Shown: one piece after another, positions 1 to 7,889 of the stretch
Layout of the letters: the number at the start of each line of letters is the position of its first letter
Numbering within the stretch: the first letter of the stretch is position 1
Source of the DNA: Candidatus Nanopelagicaceae bacterium
GTDB lineage: Bacteria > Actinomycetota > Actinomycetes > Nanopelagicales > Nanopelagicaceae
NCBI GenBank assembly: GCA_947454735.1
Contig: CANGLK010000004.1
Span: forward strand, 1-64,000
Direction: 5' to 3'
Length of the DNA: 64,000 bases
The notes under the pieces: generated by a model
What the model was told of the DNA's origin: nothing
Databases searched by the model: none
What the model saw: the letters and a program-made list of their open reading frames with translations, nothing else
Program-made: the position numbers and the translations under genes

Positions 1-19
1 AATCTTAACGATAGAAAGG

Positions 20-57
20 CCGAAACCCGGCTCCTCGTGAGAGGAACCGGGTTTCGG
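20..57 (-). terminator. Hairpin terminator of the surface-protein gene
   Basis: An 11-bp perfect inverted repeat (20-30 with 47-57, CCGAAACCCGG / CCGGGTTTCGG) encloses a smaller inner stem (33-36 with 41-44). It lies about 30 bp past the stop codon of the minus-strand gene ending at 87. Read on the minus strand the stem is followed by a short pyrimidine/T-rich stretch, so it probably ends that transcript. The stem is symmetric and could also stop plus-strand transcription. Confidence 0.7.
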
Positions 58-86
58 TTCTTAATCTAGTTAAAGATTAAAGGCGA

Positions 87-1925
87 TTATGCCTTTACCT
101 TCTTCTGGATCTTGATAACAAGGTTTGTAAGTGTTGTGATCTGAGCCTTGAGAGCTGTGATCAACTTGCTTACCTGTGCAGAAAGTGTTGCAACTGCGTC
201 AACAGCTTCCTGTGCCTTTGTTGTAGCTGCATCAGCTGCATCAGCTGCAGCAAGTGCTGCGTCTGTTGCGTCTGAAGCTGCCTGAGCTGCTTCGTTAGCT
301 GCATCGATAGCAGCTGAAGTTGAAGCTGAACCAACAGATACTGTTACTGAACCAGCAACACCCTGGTTTGCAACTGTTGCAAGGCCAGTTCCTGTTGTCC
401 ATGAGAACTTAACGTCACCCTCAGTTACAGGCATGTAGATGTCGTATGTCTTACCACCATCTGCATAGCTAACTGTTCCTGTGACAGTGATGTCAGCACC
501 AGTTGTTGTGTATGAACCAGTGATTCCGCCTGTTGCGAAGATCGCTGTGTATGTATCTGAACCAGCTACTTCAAGACCTGTTGCATCAAGAAGCTTAACT
601 GTGATTGTTGCCTTCTCGCCTGGAGCGTATGAAGACTTATCTGTTGTTACAGATACTGATGCAGGTGTTGATGAACCAACACGTACTGATACTGCTGCTG
701 CGTCAACGCCAGTTGTAGCTGTTGCTGATGCCTTAGTTGTAACAGTGATGTTAGCTGTACCTGCAGCAACTGGTGTCAACGGAACGAGGTATGCACCTGT
801 TGTTGTTGAGTATGTTGCTGAAGCTGATGTGTATGCACCAGCGATCTTTGTAATATCAGATGAAACGATGTTTACTGTTGTGAGGTTTGAAACGCTCACG
901 CCAGCTGCATCTGTGACAACGATTGAAAGAACATCAGCTACTGCTGAAGTCTTGCCAATTACTGCCTTCTTAACTGTTGTTACGATCTTTGCTGCATCAC
1001 CGAAGAATGTAAGAGTCTCTGTTGCGAGAACCTTTCCAGCTGCAGATGAGATTGTTACTGTTGAAACGCCTGAAGTTCCATCAGGGAATACCTGAAGAAC
1101 GTGGCCATTCTGGATTGTGATTGCGCGACCAACAGCATCAGGACCTGTGATTGTAGTTCCTGAGTTTGCACCTGAACCAAGAAGACCTGGGCCAGAGATT
1201 GTTGCTGTAAGTGATTCTGATGAAATTGCAACACCAGCTGCGTTTGAAGTAGCGATCTTGATTGTTGCTGCTGCAACAGTCGTAGATGCTGACTTTGAAG
1301 CTGTGACTGTTACATCAGCTGTTGCTGAAGCTGTTTCACCAGCGTTGATAATTGAAGTTGCTGAAGATACAACTGTATCTGTAGCAGCGTTCTGTGTAAC
1401 TGTGATTGTAAGTGTCTGAGCTGCTGCGTTGAGTGATCCAACGCCAGAAACGGCAGGTGTCAACTTAACAACGTATGTACCAACAACTGTTGGAGCGTTG
1501 ATGAATACCTTGAACTTAGCAACTGCGTTAACAGGTGGTGTTCCTGATGGAACAACGAATACAGGAGTGTTAGCTGCTGTACCTGTTGTGCTGCCTAGTG
1601 CAATGTTTGCTCCGCCAGCTGTAAGGCGAGCCTGTGCTGAAGTAGTTTCAGACAAGAGGATGTACGGTAGTGCAACGTTTCCTGCTGGTGCAGAAACCAA
1701 CGATGCTGTTACTGTCATTGAGTCAGCTGCTGAATCAGCGAGGTATGTAAGTGTTGCAACTGCTGAAGTAGCTGTAGCTGTTTCAGAAGTTAGCTGTGTT
1801 GCAGTAGCTGCTGAGAGTGTGAGTGAGTCTGACTGTGAGTACGCCTGTGAAGGAGCAACAGAAAGAACACCAAGACCCAAAGCTGCAACTGCAACAAGCG
1901 CAACGCGCTTAATTGTTGTAGACAT
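87..1925 (-). CDS. Secreted S-layer-like / Ig-like repeat surface protein
   Basis: The 612-residue product begins with a typical Sec signal peptide (basic residues near 6-7, hydrophobic core 8-25, likely cleavage after the SQA at 26-28). The mature part is very rich in Ala, Thr, Ser and Val, almost free of Cys, and consists of beta-strand-rich, Ig-like stretches (for example a DKSSYAPGEKATITV-type segment). The last ~75 residues are an Ala-rich, coiled-coil-like helix ending in basic residues. A start at 1925 is chosen because a strong GAAAGGAAA ribosome site precedes this ATG and the signal peptide starts there; an in-frame extension to 2081 would bury the signal. The organisation fits an abundant cell-surface or S-layer protein, but no specific family is recognised. 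It has its own terminator and a structured leader, and follows a membrane-anchored sigma factor gene. Confidence 0.7.
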   Translation of the reverse strand: MSTTIKRVALVAVAALGLGVLSVAPSQAYSQSDSLTLSAATATQLTSETATATSAVATLTYLADSAADSMTVTASLVSAPAGNVALPYILLSETTSAQARLTAGGANIALGSTTGTAANTPVFVVPSGTPPVNAVAKFKVFINAPTVVGTYVVKLTPAVSGVGSLNAAAQTLTITVTQNAATDTVVSSATSIINAGETASATADVTVTASKSASTTVAAATIKIATSNAAGVAISSESLTATISGPGLLGSGANSGTTITGPDAVGRAITIQNGHVLQVFPDGTSGVSTVTISSAAGKVLATETLTFFGDAAKIVTTVKKAVIGKTSAVADVLSIVVTDAAGVSVSNLTTVNIVSSDITKIAGAYTSASATYSTTTGAYLVPLTPVAAGTANITVTTKASATATTGVDAAAVSVRVGSSTPASVSVTTDKSSYAPGEKATITVKLLDATGLEVAGSDTYTAIFATGGITGSYTTTGADITVTGTVSYADGGKTYDIYMPVTEGDVKFSWTTGTGLATVANQGVAGSVTVSVGSASTSAAIDAANEAAQAASDATDAALAAADAADAATTKAQEAVDAVATLSAQVSKLITALKAQITTLTNLVIKIQKKVKA

Positions 1926-2085
1926 TTGTTTCCTTTCGAATGTCGACCCCTGGAATTTCCAAGAGCCGGCTTTGAAGAGATTGCTCTCTTCGGCTCGATT
2001 CATCGCACGTGCTGATGAATCAAATTCTCCACCGTGTATCCGGACGCGGTGAAGAAACTTATTTGTTAGCTGACGTAACACGTGA
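1926..2085 (-). promoter_or_regulatory. Structured leader/promoter region of the surface-protein gene
   Basis: This 160-bp gap between the sigma factor and the surface-protein gene contains two inverted repeats that would form hairpins in the mRNA leader. One is GATTCATC / GATGAATC at 1997-2004 and 2014-2021, with a palindromic GCACGTGC centre. The other is an extended stem at 1963-1996 (GAGCCG...CGGCTC outside, AAGAGA/TCTCTT inside). The ribosome site AAAGGAAA sits next to the ATG. Long structured leaders are known to stabilise mRNAs of abundant surface proteins; that role here is inferred. The promoter itself is not resolved. Confidence 0.5.
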
Positions 2086-3459
2086 TCAGCCCTTTGCCTT
2101 TACTGCAGACCCATTCAAATAAATTGCCTGAGCCAAAATTTGGGTCTTGCTCGCATTGAGCAAGAGACGAGTTGTGATCGTCTTAGGTGCGCCTGCCACA
2201 TCGTAGCCACGGTCTCCGACCGGGTTGGCCAACTCTGAAGTAGGAGTTGAGGTTAGGGAAATTGTAACGGTCATAAGGTACTGGCCATTGGACATTCGCT
2301 CAAAATCCACGCCTGTGGCGTCGGCATTTGCTACCGCCCACTGCTTGTTGATTCCGAGGGCGACATAGCCGACCTCATACTTTGTGCCGTTGCCGTCGAC
2401 TGTGATGCTCTGGTCGATCATCACATTTGGTCCACCCTTAGAAGTGACGGCCTGGGTAGCCAAAATTGTGCCTTGCTCGGTCGCGACTGGTCGGTTATTG
2501 CTAACGAAGACCTTTCCGAGACCGTTCTCACCTGCGACGGTGAAACCTGTTGGATTGCCTTCAGCGTCTAGGCCAGGGAAGGAAACCTTGCTTCCCTTGA
2601 TATAGACGCCTGAAGTCATCTGATCTGACTTCTTGGCAGCTGATGAGACGGAAACTGAGGGAGCTGGGGTGGCAGACTCTGATGCCTCAGCGGTAGCTGA
2701 AGCAGAAGGAGCTGCCTGGCCTTCCTGCTGGACCGCTGGAAGGACAGATCCTTCATTTCCGGTCATGGAGTTAAAACCAAGGAAGGCTGTTACGACCAAT
2801 AGTAAGGATAAAGCGACCTTCGAGGACTTTGCAGCTAGGTCAGCTGCCTTCTTATATGTAGTTGAAAGCATGTCGAGAGCGGTAAGGCCACGCTCTTCAT
2901 CGATAACGAGCTCTGAAAGGACTCGTCGAAGGCTGGTGCGAGCGCGAGAGACAGTGTGGCGAACCGCAGTCTCCTTGATACCAAGCTCAGCTGCGATTTC
3001 CTCTGTTGAGCGGCCTTCCATCTCCCACATAACAAGCGCTGCGCGCTCTGCGGGTGAAAGCATTGCCAAAGCCTGACGAATGATTGCTGCATCTTCAGCT
3101 GCAGAAAGCGCTGCTGAGTGATCGCCTGAAACCTGCCATGCAGCTTCAACTTCAGCCTGGGCATCATCGATCACGACGAGGTTAGGGCGACGGCCTTCCA
3201 TGCGGAAGAAGTCGATGCAGAGGTTTTCAATGGTGCGGTGGAGGTAAGAGAGAGCATGATCTGTTGACTCAAGCTCGGGAGCTGCCAACATAAACTTAAT
3301 AAGAGAGTCTTGGGTAATCTCTTCTGCCTTAGCTGAATCCTTGAGAACTCGGTTTGCATGGGCAAGAAGCTCTGAGCGGTGCTCTGTGTAGAAAGCACCG
3401 AGCTCTGCAACAGTCCACACGCGGGGACCTGCAGGAGCTGCAGACTTCTTAAATGCCAC
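2086..3459 (-). CDS. ECF-type sigma factor fused to a transmembrane and extracytoplasmic domain
   Basis: The 457-residue protein starts with sigma-70 region 2 (about 25-95; EITQDSLIKF and the HRTIENLCIDFFR stretch) and region 4 (about 125-182; LSPAERAALVMWEMEG and a helix-turn-helix with AAELGIKETAVRHTVSRA). A single hydrophobic segment follows at about 214-229, then a Ser/Ala/Pro-rich linker (about 241-278) and a ~175-residue C-terminal domain that would lie outside the membrane. The start is a GTG preceded by AGAAGGA. Classical ECF factors end after region 4 (about 170-200 residues), so this is a tethered version. In known ECF groups with C-terminal membrane extensions the extension acts as a built-in sensor/anti-sigma; here that is inference. 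The next gene on the same strand is the surface protein, a plausible target. Confidence 0.8.
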   Translation of the reverse strand: MAFKKSAAPAGPRVWTVAELGAFYTEHRSELLAHANRVLKDSAKAEEITQDSLIKFMLAAPELESTDHALSYLHRTIENLCIDFFRMEGRRPNLVVIDDAQAEVEAAWQVSGDHSAALSAAEDAAIIRQALAMLSPAERAALVMWEMEGRSTEEIAAELGIKETAVRHTVSRARTSLRRVLSELVIDEERGLTALDMLSTTYKKAADLAAKSSKVALSLLLVVTAFLGFNSMTGNEGSVLPAVQQEGQAAPSASATAEASESATPAPSVSVSSAAKKSDQMTSGVYIKGSKVSFPGLDAEGNPTGFTVAGENGLGKVFVSNNRPVATEQGTILATQAVTSKGGPNVMIDQSITVDGNGTKYEVGYVALGINKQWAVANADATGVDFERMSNGQYLMTVTISLTSTPTSELANPVGDRGYDVAGAPKTITTRLLLNASKTQILAQAIYLNGSAVKAKG

Positions 3460-3578
3460 TTTATTGGATCCTTCTTCGACCGGTTTTGTGAAGCGGATAG
3501 AACCGTCGCCCTATCTATAGCCTTCTACGAATCCAACCATATATTGTCGCGGAGAAGGGACAAAACGGACAATACGGA

Positions 3579-4436
3579 CTAGCCAAGATGTAATCGCTTT
3601 AATTTGGTGGTCAGCACTCTGGCGTTGTGGCTGATGATTCGGCGCAAGTCCGTGATGTTGAGCGGTTTTTCAACCCGCTCCAATTTCGGACGAGCAATTG
3701 CGCCTCTTCCATCTAGGTACAGAATGTCAATTGAACTCCGTAATGGTGCCAACTTCTTTCGAATTACATTCTCTGCAAGAACTACTGGGTGTGTCGATTT
3801 CCAAGCATTATCGGTCGTTATGAGCCTTAGTTGATCGAGAGTCTTGAGGATGAACTCAGATTCTTCAATTCTGCCTCCATAACATTGGTCACCGATAGGG
3901 CCTTCTGGTGTAGGAAGTAACTGTCCATAGAATACTAAATCGTGTTTTAACAACTGTGAAAGGGAATCAGGATCCAGAAGAAAGTCAGTTCTGAGTCTTA
4001 AGAAATTAGTATAAATTTTATTAATTTTAATTTGTTGATATACGGCATCTATACCGAGATACATTCCGCAAGAATTCAGTTGAGACTTATAAAGAATGTT
4101 GTCTTTTGGATTTGCTAAACTAAATTCTTGTGAGATTTTATTTTCATCAAATTTCTCTACTTGTATGAAATGAAATCCATATTCACGCGCTATATATTGA
4201 TGGCTAAGTACTTCAATAAACGGCCTAAATTTCTTCATTCGAAGTGAGAAAAAGAATCTATTGTTAAAGATATTATCTAAGACATCAATATCTAAACTCG
4301 GATTATCTTCCCAAGTATGAAAAAAAACATCATACTCAATTCCTAATTTTTTCAAGTATGCACTATTGATAGGCCACGTTTCGTTAAAATTACGAAAACT
4401 TCCCGATATCAAAACCGCAAGGCGAGGTTTAGCCAT
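3579..4436 (-). CDS. Putative glycosyltransferase-like protein of the polysaccharide island
   Basis: The 285-residue protein opens with a LAVLISGSFRNF strand, followed by FFHTWEDN and, around residue 145, the RLRTDFLLDP segment. This order (loop, TW motif, R-x-RTD) resembles the WavE-type transferase encoded next to it, so a GT-A-like sugar transferase is likely, although the family is not firmly recognised. Its ATG overlaps the end of the upstream WavE-like gene by 8 bp, indicating translational coupling. It is the first gene of an AT-rich island whose codon use differs from the chromosomal genes on either side. No signal peptide or membrane segment is evident, so it probably acts in the cytoplasm. 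Confidence 0.5.
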   Translation of the reverse strand: MAKPRLAVLISGSFRNFNETWPINSAYLKKLGIEYDVFFHTWEDNPSLDIDVLDNIFNNRFFFSLRMKKFRPFIEVLSHQYIAREYGFHFIQVEKFDENKISQEFSLANPKDNILYKSQLNSCGMYLGIDAVYQQIKINKIYTNFLRLRTDFLLDPDSLSQLLKHDLVFYGQLLPTPEGPIGDQCYGGRIEESEFILKTLDQLRLITTDNAWKSTHPVVLAENVIRKKLAPLRSSIDILYLDGRGAIARPKLERVEKPLNITDLRRIISHNARVLTTKLKRLHLG

Positions 4437-5601
4437 TTAGGAAGAAATCCTCGGATTCAAGTAATGAATCAAAATCAATCCATTGATTGAATGAGTTGCA
4501 CATTCCAACCCAATCTAGATGTGAAAATTCATAATACTTGTTTGGGAATAATCCGGATTCCCATCGATTTGAGAGATTCGTATTCTTCGCCCAAATTTGC
4601 CCTAGTGCCTGTTGATCAATAACTACAAAGTAATCGCGAATAAATTCGAGGTTTTCAATCCAAGAAAATGTAGGTTCTGCGCCTTTGATTTTCTTGAAGT
4701 AATTACTATTTAAATACACCTCTGCAACTCTTTTCTTGCCTTCAGTTCTCATGGAAGTAGAGTGCTGAGTGAGTTCAGATGCCGGGCGATAATCCAGGGG
4801 TTGTTCCCAATAATGTAACAGCGTTTTCGTCTTGCTGAATTGAAACATATCGGATGCACCATAAAATCTAAAGCCAAAAGTATTGAGACTTGATACTACA
4901 ATTTTTGACTCGCCTTCTCCGACTCCGAATGTGAGCCAAAGTGAATAAAGATTTCTTAGTAATGCCGGGGATGAGAGCAACTGATCGGTACGAGTTTTTA
5001 TGGCATAAGTAGCGTCCTCTACTGCGCGTTCAAGTCCTCGCTTAGTGGAAACAATTTGATTGTTGATGTTGAAAACTCCAGGAGCCTGAGGTGGTGTACT
5101 TAAGACTATTTCAAAACGTGGATTTCTTAGCAAAGCATCGAATTCTGATAGCACGTCCTTTGGCGTGTCTTCCCAAGTGGAAAGTATTATTTTAATTTGA
5201 TTAAAGTTCTCAAGATAATATTGAACTATTTTCCTTGTTAAGTTGTTGCGTTCAATTATTTGACCTTGAATCACTATGGCTAAATCATCCCCGAAAGGAT
5301 TCAAAAAGGGAATCGAATCATTTGCGGATAGTTTTCGATTTAAGTAAATATTGTCTTTTGTCTTTGAATTAAAATCTCTAACTCCTCTAAGTGGAGTTAT
5401 ATCCCAGCTAATGAAGTTGGATGTTTTTTCATAATATCTTGCCAAAGTCGAGTCCAACAGAAGGGTCAAGTTAAGGTTCGCAAGCAACTTTGAAGTCATA
5501 TCGACTCTTATTGCATTCGCTCGCCGTACGAGTGATTTCAAAATTCTTCTCAAAAGCCTGATGGACATGAAAGTATTGTAAATCCTCATGTTGTTATTCA
5601 A
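4429..5601 (-). CDS. WavE-like lipopolysaccharide/capsule synthesis transferase
   Basis: This 390-residue protein carries the sequence order typical of the WavE family (PF07507): LAIVIQGQI near the N-terminal third, KIILSTWEDT, a FNINNQIVST turn with a following GL-x-x-A helix, and AIKTRTDQLL. The family is tied to polysaccharide core/capsule assembly and is predicted to have a glycosyltransferase fold; the acceptor is unknown. The longest reading starts with TTG at 5601. An ATG at 5589 (MRIYNTF) is equally possible, and neither has a clear ribosome site. The gene is divergent from the GDPD-like gene, with about 30 bp between the two starts, and couples to the next minus-strand gene by an 8-bp overlap. 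Confidence 0.65.
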   Translation of the reverse strand: MNNNMRIYNTFMSIRLLRRILKSLVRRANAIRVDMTSKLLANLNLTLLLDSTLARYYEKTSNFISWDITPLRGVRDFNSKTKDNIYLNRKLSANDSIPFLNPFGDDLAIVIQGQIIERNNLTRKIVQYYLENFNQIKIILSTWEDTPKDVLSEFDALLRNPRFEIVLSTPPQAPGVFNINNQIVSTKRGLERAVEDATYAIKTRTDQLLSSPALLRNLYSLWLTFGVGEGESKIVVSSLNTFGFRFYGASDMFQFSKTKTLLHYWEQPLDYRPASELTQHSTSMRTEGKKRVAEVYLNSNYFKKIKGAEPTFSWIENLEFIRDYFVVIDQQALGQIWAKNTNLSNRWESGLFPNKYYEFSHLDWVGMCNSFNQWIDFDSLLESEDFFLNG

Positions 5602-5620
5602 TCAGCACTCATGATTGGGA

Positions 5621-5632
5621 TACTCTGTAGCA
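5621..5632 (+). promoter_or_regulatory. Leaderless promoter -10 of the GDPD cassette
   Basis: TACTCT at 5621-5626 fits the actinobacterial TANNNT -10. Exactly 6 nt follow before the ATG at 5633, so transcription would begin at or next to the A of the start codon. No ribosome-binding site lies between. The same spacing recurs at many starts in this window. Confidence 0.55.
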
Positions 5633-6265
5633 ATGGGATTCGATGAAGAGACTCTCCGAAAGAGGATCTACTGCCATCGTGGCCTTTGGGGAAGTACCGA
5701 AGCCCAGAATTCTCTCTATTCTCTCGGAGCGGCTGCCTCTAGTGGTTTCGGAATTGAAACTGATATTAGAGACTCTGGGTCTAATCTGATTGTTGCACAT
5801 GACGCATTTTCTGAATCCAAAGTTGAACTCTCAGCGCTTTATGGACTAAATGCACCTATAGCATTGAATATAAAGAGTGACGGACTATTGCGAAGAGATT
5901 TAGGTAGTATCTCGGAGTCTTTAAGTGCCCCTGGTTCATTCGCCTTCGATGGTTCAATTCCTGAAATGCTCCAGTACAAAAAGGCTGGCTTACCTCTCGC
6001 TTTACGAGTCAGCGAATACGAACCTGAACTTTCTTGGAAATGTAAATATATCTGGTTAGATGCTTTTGAATCGGACTGGTGGCTTGAGAAGGAAATTTTA
6101 CCTAGATTATCAGAGAGTCATTTTGTAATAATCGTCTCGCCAGAATTGCACTCGAGAAACCATGAGAATGTATGGAACATCGCTGCAAAAGAAATATCTG
6201 GAATGAACCCAAATGTTGCAATCTGCACAGATAAACCTATTGAGTTCCTCGGGATACTTCAGTGA
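5633..6265 (+). CDS. Glycerophosphodiester phosphodiesterase-like protein
   Basis: The 210-residue protein shows the GDPD (PF03009-type) signature: CHRGLWG near the N-terminus (His-Arg-Gly), an FGIETDIRDS segment giving the metal-binding Glu/Asp pair, and VAHDAF. It is shorter than ordinary GDPDs (about 240-300 residues). In polysaccharide loci such proteins may supply or process a glycerol-phosphate-like group; the substrate cannot be read from the sequence. The start is placed at the ATG at 5633 because a -10 hexamer ends 6 nt before it; an in-frame TTG at 5615 exists. It opens a tightly packed plus-strand operon of six genes. The HAD gene starts inside its stop codon (GTGA overlap). Confidence 0.65.
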   Translation: MGFDEETLRKRIYCHRGLWGSTEAQNSLYSLGAAASSGFGIETDIRDSGSNLIVAHDAFSESKVELSALYGLNAPIALNIKSDGLLRRDLGSISESLSAPGSFAFDGSIPEMLQYKKAGLPLALRVSEYEPELSWKCKYIWLDAFESDWWLEKEILPRLSESHFVIIVSPELHSRNHENVWNIAAKEISGMNPNVAICTDKPIEFLGILQ

Positions 6266-6885
6266 AGATTAAAGCTGTCGTTTTTGACATGGATGGCGTT
6301 CTTATTGATGCTCGCGATTGGCACTTCGAAGCACTAAATAAGGCTCTGCGTACATTTGGTTTGCATTTCAGTTATGAAGAACATCTAGAGAAGTTCAATG
6401 GATTATCGACAAGGCAAAAACTTAATTATCTGACTGAGAATCAAAGTCTACCTGCGGAATTGCATCAGACGATTTCAGATACTAAGCAAGATCGAACATT
6501 GAGAATCGCAGCAGAGAAGTGTTTTCCGAATACTCAACATTTAATTTTGCTTGATCGGCTTCGACATAAAAATTTTAAAGTTGGCGTATATACAAATAGC
6601 ATCAGAGATACTGCTGAAGCGATGCTCAAATATGCTGGATTGCTTGCGAAAATTGACACACTAATTACAAATCAAGATGTTGCAAATCCAAAACCAAATC
6701 CTGAAGGCTATCTCCTCGTTTGCAAGGAACTTGGCGTAGATCCTGAGGAAGTGTTAGTCATCGAGGATGGCGAATATGGAATCCAAGCGGCAACAAGCGC
6801 AGGTTGCCACGTTGTTAGGGTCGCGAATCCATCTGATGTATCTATGCAACTTCTTTCTACCTACCTCCCGGAATTACTGAGTTGA
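6262..6885 (+). CDS. HAD-superfamily hydrolase (beta-phosphoglucomutase/phosphatase type)
   Basis: The 207-residue protein has HAD motif I (VVFDMDGVLID at 7-17, Asp10 nucleophile, Asp12 acid/base), an alpha-helical cap at about 18-85, motif II VYTNS near 113-117, motif III Lys in NPKPNPEG and motif IV VIEDGEYG. This is the layout of subfamily I HAD phosphatases and beta-phosphoglucomutases. It starts with GTG at 6262, overlapping the TGA of the GDPD gene by 4 bp. Its position between a GDPD-like protein and two nucleotidyltransferase-fold proteins suggests that it dephosphorylates or isomerises a small phosphorylated precursor of a nucleotide-activated substituent; that is inference. Confidence 0.75.
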   Translation: MKIKAVVFDMDGVLIDARDWHFEALNKALRTFGLHFSYEEHLEKFNGLSTRQKLNYLTENQSLPAELHQTISDTKQDRTLRIAAEKCFPNTQHLILLDRLRHKNFKVGVYTNSIRDTAEAMLKYAGLLAKIDTLITNQDVANPKPNPEGYLLVCKELGVDPEEVLVIEDGEYGIQAATSAGCHVVRVANPSDVSMQLLSTYLPELLS

Positions 6886-6897
6886 ATTGAGTTTCTC

Positions 6898-7557
6898 ATG
6901 ACTTCAACCTCAATTGTCCTTGCAAATACTTCAAATATGCACCTGGGGCTGTCGGACGGAAAATCCTTATTCTCAAATGTACGAATCAAAGCGGCTCTAG
7001 ATTTTTGCGGCTCAATCGGTAATGTCGTCATCGCATTGAATCATGAAGCGCGGATTGCAGAATTCGCCTACGGCAAACCTTCAAATTGTCATTTGAAGTT
7101 TCTTCCAGGAACCGAAGGTGCTTTAGCCACATTAGGTATGGTCATGGATCTGATCCCGGACACAGGAAATATCATTGTGGTCCCGACAAACGCCTCGATA
7201 TCTGAGGGGGTTGAGGAATTCATCGAGTTCATGACCGAAGCCAGAGCAGATGTTGGCATGGCTGTTATTGAATCCAATTCAGAAGAACTTTCGTATATTC
7301 GTGAGGTAGATGGAAAGGTTCTAGAAATTCACGAGAAAGAAGTTGTTGGAAACTTAGCTTGCGCAGGGGTCTACTTTTTTAGTTCTAAGCAACTCTTATT
7401 GGAGTGTATCCACTGGACTTTATTAAATGACGTAAGAAAGAATGGTTTGCTCTACATTGCCCCAGCAATGAATTACTGCATCACTAGGGGCATGAGAGTA
7501 ATACCCTTTCCTATTAAGCCAGAGGGGTATTCACGCTCCTTCGAGCAGAATGGATAA
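6898..7557 (+). CDS. Degenerate nucleotidyltransferase-fold protein
   Basis: The 219-residue protein aligns in order with the sugar-1-phosphate nucleotidyltransferase encoded at 7886: a strand/helix core, a VLEIHEKE segment (like VIEKVE), an ACAGVYFFSSKQLL segment (like VGIYGWSSAKLF) and a GLLYIAPAMNYCITRG segment (like GEFYVAPTYNYLIQKG). It lacks the N-terminal Gly-rich signature (G-x-G-S-R-F ... K-P-L) that binds the nucleotide. It may therefore be a catalytically dead partner or a diverged enzyme. It starts 12 bp after the HAD gene and is followed after 2 bp by the cupin gene. Confidence is good for the fold, low for the function. Confidence 0.5.
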   Translation: MTSTSIVLANTSNMHLGLSDGKSLFSNVRIKAALDFCGSIGNVVIALNHEARIAEFAYGKPSNCHLKFLPGTEGALATLGMVMDLIPDTGNIIVVPTNASISEGVEEFIEFMTEARADVGMAVIESNSEELSYIREVDGKVLEIHEKEVVGNLACAGVYFFSSKQLLLECIHWTLLNDVRKNGLLYIAPAMNYCITRGMRVIPFPIKPEGYSRSFEQNG

Positions 7558-7559
7558 CT

Positions 7560-7889
7560 ATGCCGGGTATAGAGAAATTCCTGTTGAGTGATTTCAAATT
7601 GGGCTGGGTTGTAGGTAATTTCTCACCTTCTCTAATGAAATCAGATCAAGTTGAAGTTGCAGTTAAGTACTTCAAGTCAGGTGAAGTTGAACCTTCACAC
7701 AAGCAATTAGTTGCAACAGAATTAACAATTGTCGTATCGGGCACTATCAGGTTAGCTGAAAATACCTACTCTGAAGGCGAAATTATTAAAATTGACCCAG
7801 AGATCTTTGCCGACTTTGAAGCAATTACAGATGCCTCACTTGTTTGCATTAAGTATCCTAGTTTACCGAACGATAAGGTTTTAGAATGA
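7560..7889 (+). CDS. Small cupin-fold protein
   Basis: The 109-residue protein has a single-domain beta-barrel pattern: HKQLVATELTIVVSGTIRL followed by EGEIIKIDP, resembling the two conserved cupin strands (metal-side His, then G-x-I and the turn before the second motif). Small cupins of this kind are common beside nucleotidyltransferases in capsule and O-antigen loci, where they act as isomerases/epimerases or binding modules. The usual second-motif His is not obvious, so catalysis is uncertain. Its ATG comes 2 bp after the previous stop, and its own stop overlaps the next ATG (ATGA). Confidence 0.5.
   Translation: MPGIEKFLLSDFKLGWVVGNFSPSLMKSDQVEVAVKYFKSGEVEPSHKQLVATELTIVVSGTIRLAENTYSEGEIIKIDPEIFADFEAITDASLVCIKYPSLPNDKVLE

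Noticed and set aside
481-2052. Long open frames antisense to the surface-protein gene
   Set aside because: They mirror the Ala/Thr/Val-rich codon use of the real gene, lack ribosome sites or promoters, and their residues resemble no protein; the minus-strand frame has signal peptide, ribosome site and terminator.
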